Positions 8,887 through 16,103 of a DNA stretch of 64,000 bases are shown here, piece after piece (positions within the stretch are counted from its first letter, which is position 1; each line of letters starts with the position of its first letter). The stretch is from an uncultured Blautia sp. Its GTDB lineage: Bacteria; Bacillota; Clostridia; Lachnospirales; Lachnospiraceae. The notes below the pieces were generated by a model. The model had not been told where the DNA came from. It saw nothing but the letters and a program-made list of their open reading frames with translations, and made no database searches. A program made the translations under genes and the position numbers. The stretch lies in the NCBI GenBank assembly GCA_900540785.1, contig UQHF01000019.1:6702-70701 (forward strand), read 5' to 3'.

Positions 8887-8920
8887 AAAACAATAAGTTA
8901 GCTATCGCTAACCTTGTTTT
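8887..8920. promoter_or_regulatory. DtxR/MntR-like operator palindrome in front of the DUF2325 gene
   Basis: GTTAGC-TATC-GCTAAC (8897-8912) has perfect 6-bp arms and is flanked by outer arms AAAACAA and TTGTTTT with a small asymmetry. It starts a few bases after the -10 box of the promoter at 8924-8952, the classic repressor position. The half site GTTAGC/GCTAAC resembles DtxR-family boxes that contain GTTAG..CTAAC. The regulator itself is not in the window. Confidence 0.55.
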
Positions 8921-8923
8921 AAC

Positions 8924-8952
8924 AATTTACCATACCTTTTTTCCCCTGTCAA
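8924..8952 (-). promoter_or_regulatory. sigma-A promoter of the DUF2325 gene
   Basis: On the minus strand: consensus TTGACA (8952-8947), 17-base spacer, TAAATT (8929-8924). Transcription would begin inside the palindrome at 8887-8920. Confidence 0.7.
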
Positions 8953-9000
8953 TATTTTTTTGTTTTATCATTTCATACACATACAACCACGTACATGCAA

Positions 9001-9681
9001 CTAATCCGGTCTTTTGAATTCTTTTACCTCACATACTGTTAAAACCCCGTCTTTTACACAAAATCTGATGTCCTGATCTCCAAAAGGCATTCCGTAAATC
9101 CGCTCCGGGTCGTTCTGGTATCCCGGTCTTGGATCCTCTTTTAAAACGGCAAGCACTGCCTCTCTTTTTTCCTGTGGAATTTTAAGAAGCAGTTCTTCTG
9201 AAATTTCCACAACCAGGCTGTGTTCCTTTGTCTCTTTTGTAAAGCCTCCCTCTGCATCTATATGACAATCTGTCTCGATATATGGCTTAATATCATAGAC
9301 AGGCGTTCCGTCCATAAGATCTGCCCCTGAAATATGCAGAATCGGACCGAGCTCCTGGTTCATTTCAATTTTTTCAAGTTTTACACTGGAAAGCCCGATG
9401 GGATTGGGACGAAAGGGGGATCGTGTGGCAAACACGCCTTTTCGCACATTTCCTCCAAGCCTCGGCGGACGCACAGTAGGTGACCACCCCTTATCTGCTG
9501 CCTCTGAAAATTCCCACAGAAGCCAGATGTGGCTGAATTCTTCCAGCCCCCGGAATGCATCGGGATTTCGATACTCGGGTTCCATGATCACCATAGCTTT
9601 CAGTTTCTCCACTCTTCCGCTCTGCCTGGGAATCCCGAATTTTACAGGAAAATCACTTTTTACACGGGCAATTATTTTCAT
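9001..9681 (-). CDS. trmO: tRNA (N6-threonylcarbamoyladenosine(37)-N6)-methyltransferase TrmO
   Basis: SAM-dependent methylation of t6A37 to m6t6A in threonine tRNAs reading ACY codons. The 226-residue protein has the TsaA/YaeB beta-barrel signature: FGIPRQSG near residue 16, HIWLLWEFSEA near 51, the SAM-binding segment ATRSPFRPNPIGLSSV near 86-101, and GADLMDGTPVYDIKPY near 138-153. The C-terminal region (DPRPGYQNDPERIYG) matches longer TrmO members. ATG at 9681, divergent from the symporter gene at 9771. It is separate from the DUF2325 gene, which has its own promoter. Confidence 0.9.
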   Translation of the reverse strand: MKIIARVKSDFPVKFGIPRQSGRVEKLKAMVIMEPEYRNPDAFRGLEEFSHIWLLWEFSEAADKGWSPTVRPPRLGGNVRKGVFATRSPFRPNPIGLSSVKLEKIEMNQELGPILHISGADLMDGTPVYDIKPYIETDCHIDAEGGFTKETKEHSLVVEISEELLLKIPQEKREAVLAVLKEDPRPGYQNDPERIYGMPFGDQDIRFCVKDGVLTVCEVKEFKRPD

Positions 9682-9770
9682 AGCCGCTGTCTCCTCTTCA
9701 CTTTTTTATATACTTTTTCCATAAATCATGGTATGATTATAGCACGTTATTGTTCTAAAGGAGAAAAAAT

Positions 9771-11153
9771 ATGTTAGAGCTGATAAAAAATATCAACAGT
9801 GCAGTGAACAATTTTATCTGGGGTGTTCCTGCCATGATCTGTATTATCGGCGTTGGTCTTTATTTAAGTATCGGCACACGCTTTATTCAGATTCGAAAAT
9901 TTCCCTATGCAATTAAAACAACCATTGGAAGGATCTTCAGCAAAAAAGATTCCTCAGACGGCACCATGACGCCATTCCAGGCAGTCTGCACTGCCCTTGC
10001 CGCAACGGTGGGCACCGGAAATATTGCCGGCGTTGCAGGAGCCATTGCTATCGGAGGACCGGGCGCTGTATTCTGGATGTGGATTTCTGCCTTTCTTGGA
10101 ATGTGTACGAAATTTTCGGAAGTTACCCTTGCTGTCCATTTCCGTGAAAGAAATGCCCACGGTGATTACGTAGGCGGTCCTATGTACTACATAAAAAACG
10201 GACTTTCCAAAAACTGGCACTGGCTGGCTGTTCTCTTTTCCGTTTTCGGCATTCTCACTGTTTTCGGAACAGGAAACGCCACACAGGTCAATACTATTAC
10301 AACTGCCATTAATACCGCACTTTTAAATTTCAACCTGATTTCTCCAGACTCCGTAAAAACAGTAAATCTGGTACTTGGAATTGCCATTGCGGTAATCGTA
10401 GGACTTGTCCTCTTAGGAGGTGTGAAACGAATCGGAAGAGTGACTGAAAAACTTGTTCCTTTTATGGCTGTCCTTTACATCGGCCTTTCCCTTGGCGTTG
10501 TCTTTTTAAATATTGAAAATGTTCCTTCTGTATTTGCCTCCATTATTCACGGCGCCTTCAATCCCTCCGCAGTAACCGGCGGCATTGTGGGAAGTTTCTT
10601 CCTCAGTATGAAAAAAGGTGTATCGAGAGGTATTTTTTCAAATGAAGCAGGTCTTGGTACCGGCTCTATCGCCCATGCCTGCGCAGATACAAACGAACCG
10701 GTAAAACAGGGACTTTTCGGTATCTTTGAAGTATTTGCAGATACCATTGTGATCTGTACTCTGACTGCTCTTGTAATTCTTGTAAGCGGCGTTTCTGTTC
10801 CGTACGGAGCAGACGCAGGCGCAGAACTTACCATATCCGGCTTTACTGCCACTTACGGAAACTGGGTATCCATCTTCACAGCAATAGCGATGTGCTGCTT
10901 TGCCTTCTCCACGATTATCGGCTGGGGACTTTACGGGGCAAGATGTATTGAATTTCTATTCTCTGTGAAAGTAATCCGTCCGTTTATGATCGTTTATTCT
11001 CTTGTTGCCATTCTTGGTGCAACTATGGATCTTGGACTTCTCTGGAGTATTGCAGAGACCTTTAACGGGCTTATGTCTATTCCAAACCTGATTGCCCTGT
11101 TCCTTCTGTCCGGAACGGTCGTAAAACTTGTAAAAGAATATTTTAAGAAATAA
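9771..11153 (+). CDS. alanine/glycine:cation symporter (AGCS family)
   Basis: Integral membrane sodium-coupled importer of alanine or glycine. The 460 residues and about 11 hydrophobic helices are typical. Family signatures are visible: GTGNIAGVAGAIAIGGPGA near residues 84-102, the YVGGPMYYI motif near 134, GTGNATQVNT near 166, and the conserved SNEAGLGTGS near 290. ATG at 9771 has AAAGGAG 8 bases upstream. It is monocistronic and closed by the hairpin at 11157-11200. With alaA and gdhA elsewhere in the window it would fit alanine exchange, but the exact substrate (alanine, glycine or D-alanine) cannot be read from the sequence. Confidence 0.93.
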   Translation: MLELIKNINSAVNNFIWGVPAMICIIGVGLYLSIGTRFIQIRKFPYAIKTTIGRIFSKKDSSDGTMTPFQAVCTALAATVGTGNIAGVAGAIAIGGPGAVFWMWISAFLGMCTKFSEVTLAVHFRERNAHGDYVGGPMYYIKNGLSKNWHWLAVLFSVFGILTVFGTGNATQVNTITTAINTALLNFNLISPDSVKTVNLVLGIAIAVIVGLVLLGGVKRIGRVTEKLVPFMAVLYIGLSLGVVFLNIENVPSVFASIIHGAFNPSAVTGGIVGSFFLSMKKGVSRGIFSNEAGLGTGSIAHACADTNEPVKQGLFGIFEVFADTIVICTLTALVILVSGVSVPYGADAGAELTISGFTATYGNWVSIFTAIAMCCFAFSTIIGWGLYGARCIEFLFSVKVIRPFMIVYSLVAILGATMDLGLLWSIAETFNGLMSIPNLIALFLLSGTVVKLVKEYFKK

Positions 11154-11156
11154 CAG

Positions 11157-11200
11157 AAAAAGAAGAATCCTTCCGTTATCCAGAAGTGATTCTTCTTTTT
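11157..11200 (+). terminator. intrinsic terminator of the AGCS symporter gene
   Basis: AAAAGAAGAATC pairs with GATTCTTCTTTT (11188-11199) and the right arm runs into T. The symmetric A/T flanks could also stop the convergent minus-strand operon that ends at 11211. Confidence 0.75.
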
Positions 11201-11210
11201 TATTTATACT

Positions 11211-11543
11211 TTATTCTGCGTCTTTTCTTAAAATCTCTTTCGGAGGCTCGATTTCACTGGCAATCGTATGCTCTGTAAGTTCTGACAGCAGCCTGATTTT
11301 TTTATTGATCAGGGGGCGCATACAGTTTGGCACATGCTCCTGATGGGCTCTGTGGATTGCCACACACTCTTTGCAGTTTCCATGATAACGACAGGCTTTT
11401 TTGCAGGGACAGTGATCTTTTTCCTTATATTCCTCTCGAAACTCTGCTGCAAATTCTTCCTGGAGGCGAAGTCCCTCCTGTCTGTTCCCTTTGTGAAACT
11501 GTTCCATTGCTTCTTTTTCTTTGGAATTGCCCTCAATTATCAT
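11211..11543 (-). CDS. small cysteine/histidine-rich protein of unknown function
   Basis: 110-residue cytosolic protein; the start at 11543 (MIIEGNSKEK) has AGGAGG 10 bases upstream. Residues 1-42 form a charged, probably helical segment. Residues 45-74 hold a dense metal-ligand cluster: Cys45, 47, 51, 57, 60 and 74 with His54, 64, 67 and 70 (CPCKKxCxYHGxCxxC core), which could bind zinc or an Fe-S cluster. I recognise the motif from Lachnospiraceae hypothetical proteins but know no function. It is the last gene of the operon that starts with the SufC/SufB pair, 25 bases after the membrane protein gene. An Fe-S connection is thus possible but unproven. Confidence 0.7.
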   Translation of the reverse strand: MIIEGNSKEKEAMEQFHKGNRQEGLRLQEEFAAEFREEYKEKDHCPCKKACRYHGNCKECVAIHRAHQEHVPNCMRPLINKKIRLLSELTEHTIASEIEPPKEILRKDAE

Positions 11544-11568
11544 TGGCTGTTCTCCTCCTATGTATTTT

Positions 11569-12330
11569 TTACTCAAGAGATAAAATCCATTTGGCTGCAT
11601 TTTCCTGATTCAGAGAATTTTTCAGCACACATACGTAAGCTTCATCATATACAAGACCGTAATCCTCTATAAACTCTTTGTCTGTGATGATCACGCAGTC
11701 TCCGTTTTCATACCCGGCAAATTTTTTATAATCCTCTCCCAGAACAGTTCCCATATTTTCCAGAATGCCCTTCCTGCTTTCTGTCTTGTACATGGACTCC
11801 GGCATGATCATAACATCAAGAGCACCTGCCTGCATCTGTGTCATAAAAGCCATCTGAGAGCGGTACTCAAAATCTTTTCCTTCCTGATCGGTAGCAAAAT
11901 TATTAAGAATGGAAACAGAATCATACTTTCCTTCTTTTCCGATTGTTTCTCGGATTTCTTCCTGTCTTTCTGTAAAATCCTGCGTCATGGTATTTACAGC
12001 TACTATGGAAAGCACATTTTCTATCTTCGCGTGCTCATACCAGCGGTAGCCGCCGACTGCCGCAACGATCAAGCCGATGATCAGAATGGGAACCCACTTA
12101 TAATACATAAAAAAGTATTCCATTCTTTTCTTGAATCCCATTCCCTGTATCTTCTCTTTTTCCAGAAGGCGCTTTTCCTTTGCTGTCATATCCACAAGAC
12201 TTTTCTTATGTTCCTTCTTCTCTTCTTTGCGCTCTTCCTCATTCAGATACATTCTGGCAATACTGTTCTGCGGCACTGCATTTTTTTCTTTTTCCTCTTC
12301 CCCCGTTTTTTTCTGCTTTTCCTCTGCCAT
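11569..12330 (-). CDS. single-pass membrane protein, unknown function
   Basis: 253 residues. Residues 1-70 are extremely charged (runs of Glu and Lys) and presumably cytosolic. One transmembrane helix lies at about 77-95 (VPILIIGLIVAAVGG), and residues 100-253 form an outside domain with an alpha/beta pattern (LSIVAVNTMTQDF, VSILNNFATDQEG, LDVMIMPESMY). That outer part vaguely resembles periplasmic-binding-like or sensor domains, but I do not recognise a named family. It lies 9 bases downstream of the SufB-type gene and so is very probably cotranscribed with it. It is followed by the Cys-rich protein. Confidence 0.65.
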   Translation of the reverse strand: MAEEKQKKTGEEEKEKNAVPQNSIARMYLNEEERKEEKKEHKKSLVDMTAKEKRLLEKEKIQGMGFKKRMEYFFMYYKWVPILIIGLIVAAVGGYRWYEHAKIENVLSIVAVNTMTQDFTERQEEIRETIGKEGKYDSVSILNNFATDQEGKDFEYRSQMAFMTQMQAGALDVMIMPESMYKTESRKGILENMGTVLGEDYKKFAGYENGDCVIITDKEFIEDYGLVYDEAYVCVLKNSLNQENAAKWILSLE

Positions 12331-12339
12331 ATGTTTCTC

Positions 12340-13257
12340 CTACTTTAAAAATCCGCTGATGATCTGTTCTTCTGCCTCTGCCTCTGTAAGACCGAGTGTC
12401 ATAAGCTTGATCAGCTGCTCTCCTGCTATTTTTCCGATAGCAGCTTCATGGATCAGGGCAGCATCTACATGATTCGCAGAAAGCTCCGGTATCGCGCTTA
12501 TTTTGGCATCGTCCATAATGATCGCGTCACACTCCGTATGTCCGTTACATCTGTTATTTCCGCAGATGTGAGATTCAAACAACTGGTAAGAATCATCTCT
12601 TGCAACAGAACGGGACACTACGTTTGCAGAACAGTCCTCCCCGTCAAGCTGCACATCAAAATGGCTCTCTGCTTTCTGTGTTCCGTGAGTCATAAGGCGC
12701 TCCATTACTACGAGCTTTGCTCCGTCCTTTAAATGCGCCTTGTTTCCCCTGTTCGTAGAATCTACGCCGCGGATCTGAGCAGTATCCATCTCCATAAAAC
12801 TGTCCTCATCGAGATAGATTTCTGTCACAGGGTTCATGATTCGCTCCCCTTTTCCATCGCCGCTTCCATAATGCTTTTCTACATATTTAATATGTGCATT
12901 TTTCTCTACAAAAAAACGATGGATTCCATCATGGCGGCTCGCCGCATCTCCGCTGTTATGGATTCCACATCCTGCTATAATGGTAACGTCTGCACCCTCT
13001 CCGATATAAAAATCGTTGTATACAACCTCCTCAAGACCGGACTGGCTTAAAATAACGGGAATATGCACACTCTCATGCTTTGTTCCCGGTTTAATGTGGA
13101 TTTCTATTCCGCTTTTATCTTCCTTTGTGACAATCTGAATGTTTTCTGTGCAGCCTCTTTCCACACTCGCCCCATTTGCTCTTATGTTATATGCTCCTGC
13201 CGGAATTTCATGCAGCCCGGATACTGCCTCCAGTAAATCTTTCTGTATTGTGTCCAT
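12340..13257 (-). CDS. SufB/SufD-type Fe-S scaffold of a minimal (SMS-type) system
   Basis: 305-residue SufBD-core protein, much shorter than standard SufB (about 470) or SufD (about 420) because the N-terminal helical domain is absent. The right-handed beta-helix core and the typical C-terminal end are present (ELSANHVDAALIHEAAIGKIAGEQL, then LMTLGLTEAEAEEQIISGFL). The conserved C-terminal His and Glu (HEA) used in SufB cluster assembly are visible. It directly follows its ATPase partner (10-base gap). No SufS, SufU or second SufBD gene is adjacent. This matches the two-protein SmsC/SmsB arrangement found in many anaerobes and archaea. Fe-S assembly is the family-based role; the sulfur donor is not visible here. 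Confidence 0.85.
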   Translation of the reverse strand: MDTIQKDLLEAVSGLHEIPAGAYNIRANGASVERGCTENIQIVTKEDKSGIEIHIKPGTKHESVHIPVILSQSGLEEVVYNDFYIGEGADVTIIAGCGIHNSGDAASRHDGIHRFFVEKNAHIKYVEKHYGSGDGKGERIMNPVTEIYLDEDSFMEMDTAQIRGVDSTNRGNKAHLKDGAKLVVMERLMTHGTQKAESHFDVQLDGEDCSANVVSRSVARDDSYQLFESHICGNNRCNGHTECDAIIMDDAKISAIPELSANHVDAALIHEAAIGKIAGEQLIKLMTLGLTEAEAEEQIISGFLK

Positions 13258-13267
13258 CCTGCTCCTC

Positions 13268-14017
13268 CTATTTCTCCCCGGTTAATTTTTTACAGCCCAT
13301 TGCCGCTGCGTTTGCAGTTCCAAGAAGTTTTGGCATCATTTCTTCCTTTGTACCTTTTTCTCTCAGCTCTCCGTCTGCAATTAAAAGGATTTCATCTGCA
13401 ATGTCAAGAATGCGCTCCTGGTGAGAGATAATTAAAATAGAGCCATGAAGCTGGCTGTGCATTTCTTCAAACACCTGAATCAGGTTCTGGAAACTCCACA
13501 GATCAATTCCTGCCTCCGGTTCATCAAAAACAGAGACTCTTGTTTTTCTTGCCATGATCGTGGCAATCTCAATTCGTTTGATTTCTCCTCCTGAAAGGCT
13601 TCCGTTTACTTCTCTCTTTATATAATCCTTTGCACAGAGCCCTACCTTTGAAAGGTACTGACAGGCATCTGCCACGGAAATATCTTTTCCTGCTGCAAGG
13701 CGGATCAGATCAAAAACTGTCACTCCCTTAAAGCGGACCGGCTGCTGGAACGCATAGCTGATTCCAAGCTTCGCCCTGTCTGTAATACTCATATCTGTAA
13801 TATCCTGTCCGTCCCAGAGAATCTGGCCTGAGGTTGGCTTCTCAATACCTGCAATAATTTTTGCAAGGGTGGATTTTCCTCCTCCGTTTGGCCCTGTGAT
13901 AACTACAAATTTATTATCCTCCAGTGTCATACTTACATCTTTTAAGATTCCCTTTTCCTTCTGATTCCTGGACCTCTCGTCCGGAACCTGAAAAGAAATA
14001 TTCCTTAATTCCAGCAT
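13268..14017 (-). CDS. sufC: SufC-type ABC ATPase of a minimal (SMS-type) Fe-S system
   Basis: 249-residue cytosolic ABC ATPase without membrane segments. It has Walker A GPNGGGKST at 42-50, a signature LSGGEIKR near 140, Walker B VFDEPEAGID near 166-175 and an H-loop (ISHQERIL) near 199. DEPEAGIDLWS rather than DEPTSALD is typical of SufC. It powers the SufB-type scaffold encoded 10 bases downstream. ATG at 14017 follows GGAGGTTACATC. It is the first gene of a four-gene operon (sufC, sufB-like, membrane protein, Cys-rich protein). A 10-bp inverted repeat lies in front of it (14053-14092). Confidence 0.9.
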   Translation of the reverse strand: MLELRNISFQVPDERSRNQKEKGILKDVSMTLEDNKFVVITGPNGGGKSTLAKIIAGIEKPTSGQILWDGQDITDMSITDRAKLGISYAFQQPVRFKGVTVFDLIRLAAGKDISVADACQYLSKVGLCAKDYIKREVNGSLSGGEIKRIEIATIMARKTRVSVFDEPEAGIDLWSFQNLIQVFEEMHSQLHGSILIISHQERILDIADEILLIADGELREKGTKEEMMPKLLGTANAAAMGCKKLTGEK

Positions 14018-14052
14018 GATGTAACCTCCATCTATTGTATACTCATTGAATC

Positions 14053-14092
14053 ATAATGCAGGAATCGCCTGCTCCGGCAATCCCTGCATTAT
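14053..14092. repeat. inverted repeat between the acyltransferase gene and sufC
   Basis: ATAATGCAGG (14053-14062) and CCTGCATTAT (14083-14092) are perfect 10-bp arms around a 20-base loop that has its own GCC/GGC pairing. The right arm touches the acyltransferase stop codon. There is no T tract on the minus strand, so it is an unusual terminator at best; it may instead be a regulator site or leader structure for sufC. Confidence 0.6.
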
Positions 14093-15132
14093 CATAGCAC
14101 ATTTTTCCTTTTATGAACAGGGGATTGCCCCTGTTTTTCTGTGTAAAACCTGTGAACGCTCTTTCCTTGCACTCCTTTTATCAGTACTGCAAGAGCAGTT
14201 GTCAAAAACGCGGTAAGAAGAGGATACAGCCACAGATAAATGATATTCTCTTCGATTCCTGCAAAAACCGCCGCATCTTTTACAACATCTGCCACTGCCA
14301 GATGAAAAAGATAAATAAAAAAGGAATATTTGACGCCGATTTCCGCAAGAAAGGACGGCGCTTTTTCTCCTTCTTTTATAATTCCTAAAAAAAACAGACT
14401 GAATGTGAGAATGACCGATCCTGCAAAAAGCTCCATCTGTCCCAGAAGGAAATATTCCCCTACAGAAAGAACGATCCCCAGGGCAATCCCCAGATATATC
14501 ATACTGTTTTTCAGATATTTTTTCAGAATTCCCTGCTTCCTGTGTACCCAATAGCCAGCCATAAAAAAGGGAAATCCTGTGTATAAATAATTTCGAAATT
14601 CCATCACCCGGTATTCCATTCCCGTAAATACGGCTGCTTCTTCCATATAAAAATGCCGGAGCAGAAGAACAGGGATCAAAAATTCCGCCAGTTTTTGCAC
14701 ACGAAGCTTTTCCACCGCAAAAAATAATACATAACAGTACAAAAGCGCCGGCAGAAACCAGAGATGCCACTTTATATCTGTCGTATTATTGTAGTATAAA
14801 AAATTCCTGATATTTTCTTTCGCAAAAAGTTCCTGAAACCATAAAACCGGCGATTTTCCTTCCAGTATGTGCAGCCCCCACTCCCACACAAGATAAAATC
14901 CAAAAGAGGCAACACATAAGAAAAACGTATGTCTGATTTTTCCGGGAATGCGCGCTCCTGCATTTCCATCTTTTCTCCAGCAAAAATATCCTGAGATCAT
15001 AAAGAAAAAAGGAACTGCAAATCTCGCAGCCGCATTAAAAATCTCCCCTGTCACTCCCGGAAAGTGAAGATGAAGAAAGACTACCATATAGGCTGCCACT
15101 GCTTTTTCTGCATCTAACACGTGATTTCTCAT
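14092..15132 (-). CDS. acyltransferase family 3 membrane protein
   Basis: 346-residue polytopic protein with about ten hydrophobic helices, of the acyltransferase_3 (OafA/NolL-like) family that O-acetylates or succinylates cell-surface glycans. Family features: the N-terminal DAEKAVAAYMVVFLHLHFPG stretch, in which an RxxAxxxVxxxH-type motif is partly conserved with the histidine near 21; FFFMISGYFCW near 42; and WHLWFLPALLYCY near 121. It is a single gene with no glycan genes adjacent, so the acceptor is unknown. It is followed directly by the inverted repeat at 14053-14092. Confidence 0.8.
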   Translation of the reverse strand: MRNHVLDAEKAVAAYMVVFLHLHFPGVTGEIFNAAARFAVPFFFMISGYFCWRKDGNAGARIPGKIRHTFFLCVASFGFYLVWEWGLHILEGKSPVLWFQELFAKENIRNFLYYNNTTDIKWHLWFLPALLYCYVLFFAVEKLRVQKLAEFLIPVLLLRHFYMEEAAVFTGMEYRVMEFRNYLYTGFPFFMAGYWVHRKQGILKKYLKNSMIYLGIALGIVLSVGEYFLLGQMELFAGSVILTFSLFFLGIIKEGEKAPSFLAEIGVKYSFFIYLFHLAVADVVKDAAVFAGIEENIIYLWLYPLLTAFLTTALAVLIKGVQGKSVHRFYTEKQGQSPVHKRKNVL

Positions 15133-15198
15133 AAAATCCTGAAACTTCCTCCCTGTTTTTCAGGGTAGTATAGCAAAGGATTTTTTTCATGTCAATAT

Positions 15199-15948
15199 TC
15201 AGGACGCCTGAGGCTTTAACCAGGAACTGTCAAGGCGGGCAAGAAGCCGCGCATTATGATACGCCATTTTTAAAGTCAGACAGGTTCTCCCAAGATACCT
15301 GGAGCCATCTGCTGTTTTCATACATGCCAGTGCAAGATCCGGCTTTCCCGGACTTTGAAGGCAGATAGGGATCAAAAGCTGAATGCCGTGATTATAATAC
15401 TGAGGAATGGCAGTTTTATAATCCGCTTCCAACATACGTCTCGTCTGCTTTAACGCCCCGTCAAAAAGCTGTACTCTCATAGTGCTGTTCCTCACCCTCT
15501 CCGGCAGGCGTCCTGCATTTTCTTCTTCCCCAAATATATGCTCATACTGCGGCACTACAGGAATGGAAGTATCAAATACAAGATCGGACGGATCTTTTAC
15601 GTACTGGGCTTTTTCCGGAAGCTTTACGGATTTTATTTTCAGAAGATGGTACTCTGTATAAAAACCTTCCAGAAACCACTTCTGTCTCCCAGGTATGAGG
15701 TTTGGCACAAAATAAGCATAAATAGGCTGATAATAATAATTAAATAATCCTGTATTAAACACTGCGTATTTTTCTTCTTCCAGAATTTTTTTCTCCTCGT
15801 ACAGTCTTCGAAAAGTCTGTTCCAGATACCCTTTCAATATTCCGTTATCCTCCGCGTCTCCAAAGCTCCATTTTTCCGGCGCCATTCTTGCAAGGCTCTG
15901 AATCTGACGATTATAATTTCCGCAATATGTGAAATCAAATAAATTCAT
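15199..15948 (-). CDS. DUF3825 domain protein
   Basis: 249-residue soluble protein that I recognise as DUF3825, a domain found alone or fused to LOTUS/OST-HTH RNA-binding domains and sometimes near stress-resistance genes; its function is not established. Visible conserved pieces are FNTGLFNYYYQPIYAYF (residues 64-80), FLEGFYTEYHLL (92-103), an aspartate-proline stretch near 119, and the basic C-terminal segment YLGRTCLTLKMAYHNARLLARLDSSWL. No signal peptide or membrane helix. ATG at 15948 follows AGGAGGTTTCCC. It is divergent from the MerR-methyltransferase gene with a 155-base gap. Confidence 0.7.
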   Translation of the reverse strand: MNLFDFTYCGNYNRQIQSLARMAPEKWSFGDAEDNGILKGYLEQTFRRLYEEKKILEEEKYAVFNTGLFNYYYQPIYAYFVPNLIPGRQKWFLEGFYTEYHLLKIKSVKLPEKAQYVKDPSDLVFDTSIPVVPQYEHIFGEEENAGRLPERVRNSTMRVQLFDGALKQTRRMLEADYKTAIPQYYNHGIQLLIPICLQSPGKPDLALACMKTADGSRYLGRTCLTLKMAYHNARLLARLDSSWLKPQAS

Positions 15949-16041
15949 GGGAAACCTCCTGTTTTCCGTATCTTTGAGACAAGTGTCCCTTCTATATTAT
16001 TGTATTGTTTTCTTCGCCGGAAAGAACCTTCGATTTCTCTG

Positions 16042-16070
16042 TTGCTTCTTCTTTCTGTTCCTTCTATAAT
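16042..16070 (+). promoter_or_regulatory. sigma-A promoter of the MerR-methyltransferase gene
   Basis: TTGCTT (16042-16047), 17-base spacer, TATAAT (16065-16070). It supports the start codon at 16104, since a longer in-frame reading would begin upstream of this promoter. Confidence 0.65.
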
Positions 16071-16103
16071 AAAAGAAAGAATTTTTCAGAAACGGAGTTT
16101 TAT

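Noticed and set aside
16005..16103. Longer N-terminus for the MerR-methyltransferase protein
   Set aside because: The extra 33 codons lie over and upstream of the promoter at 16042-16070 and precede the normal MerR start.
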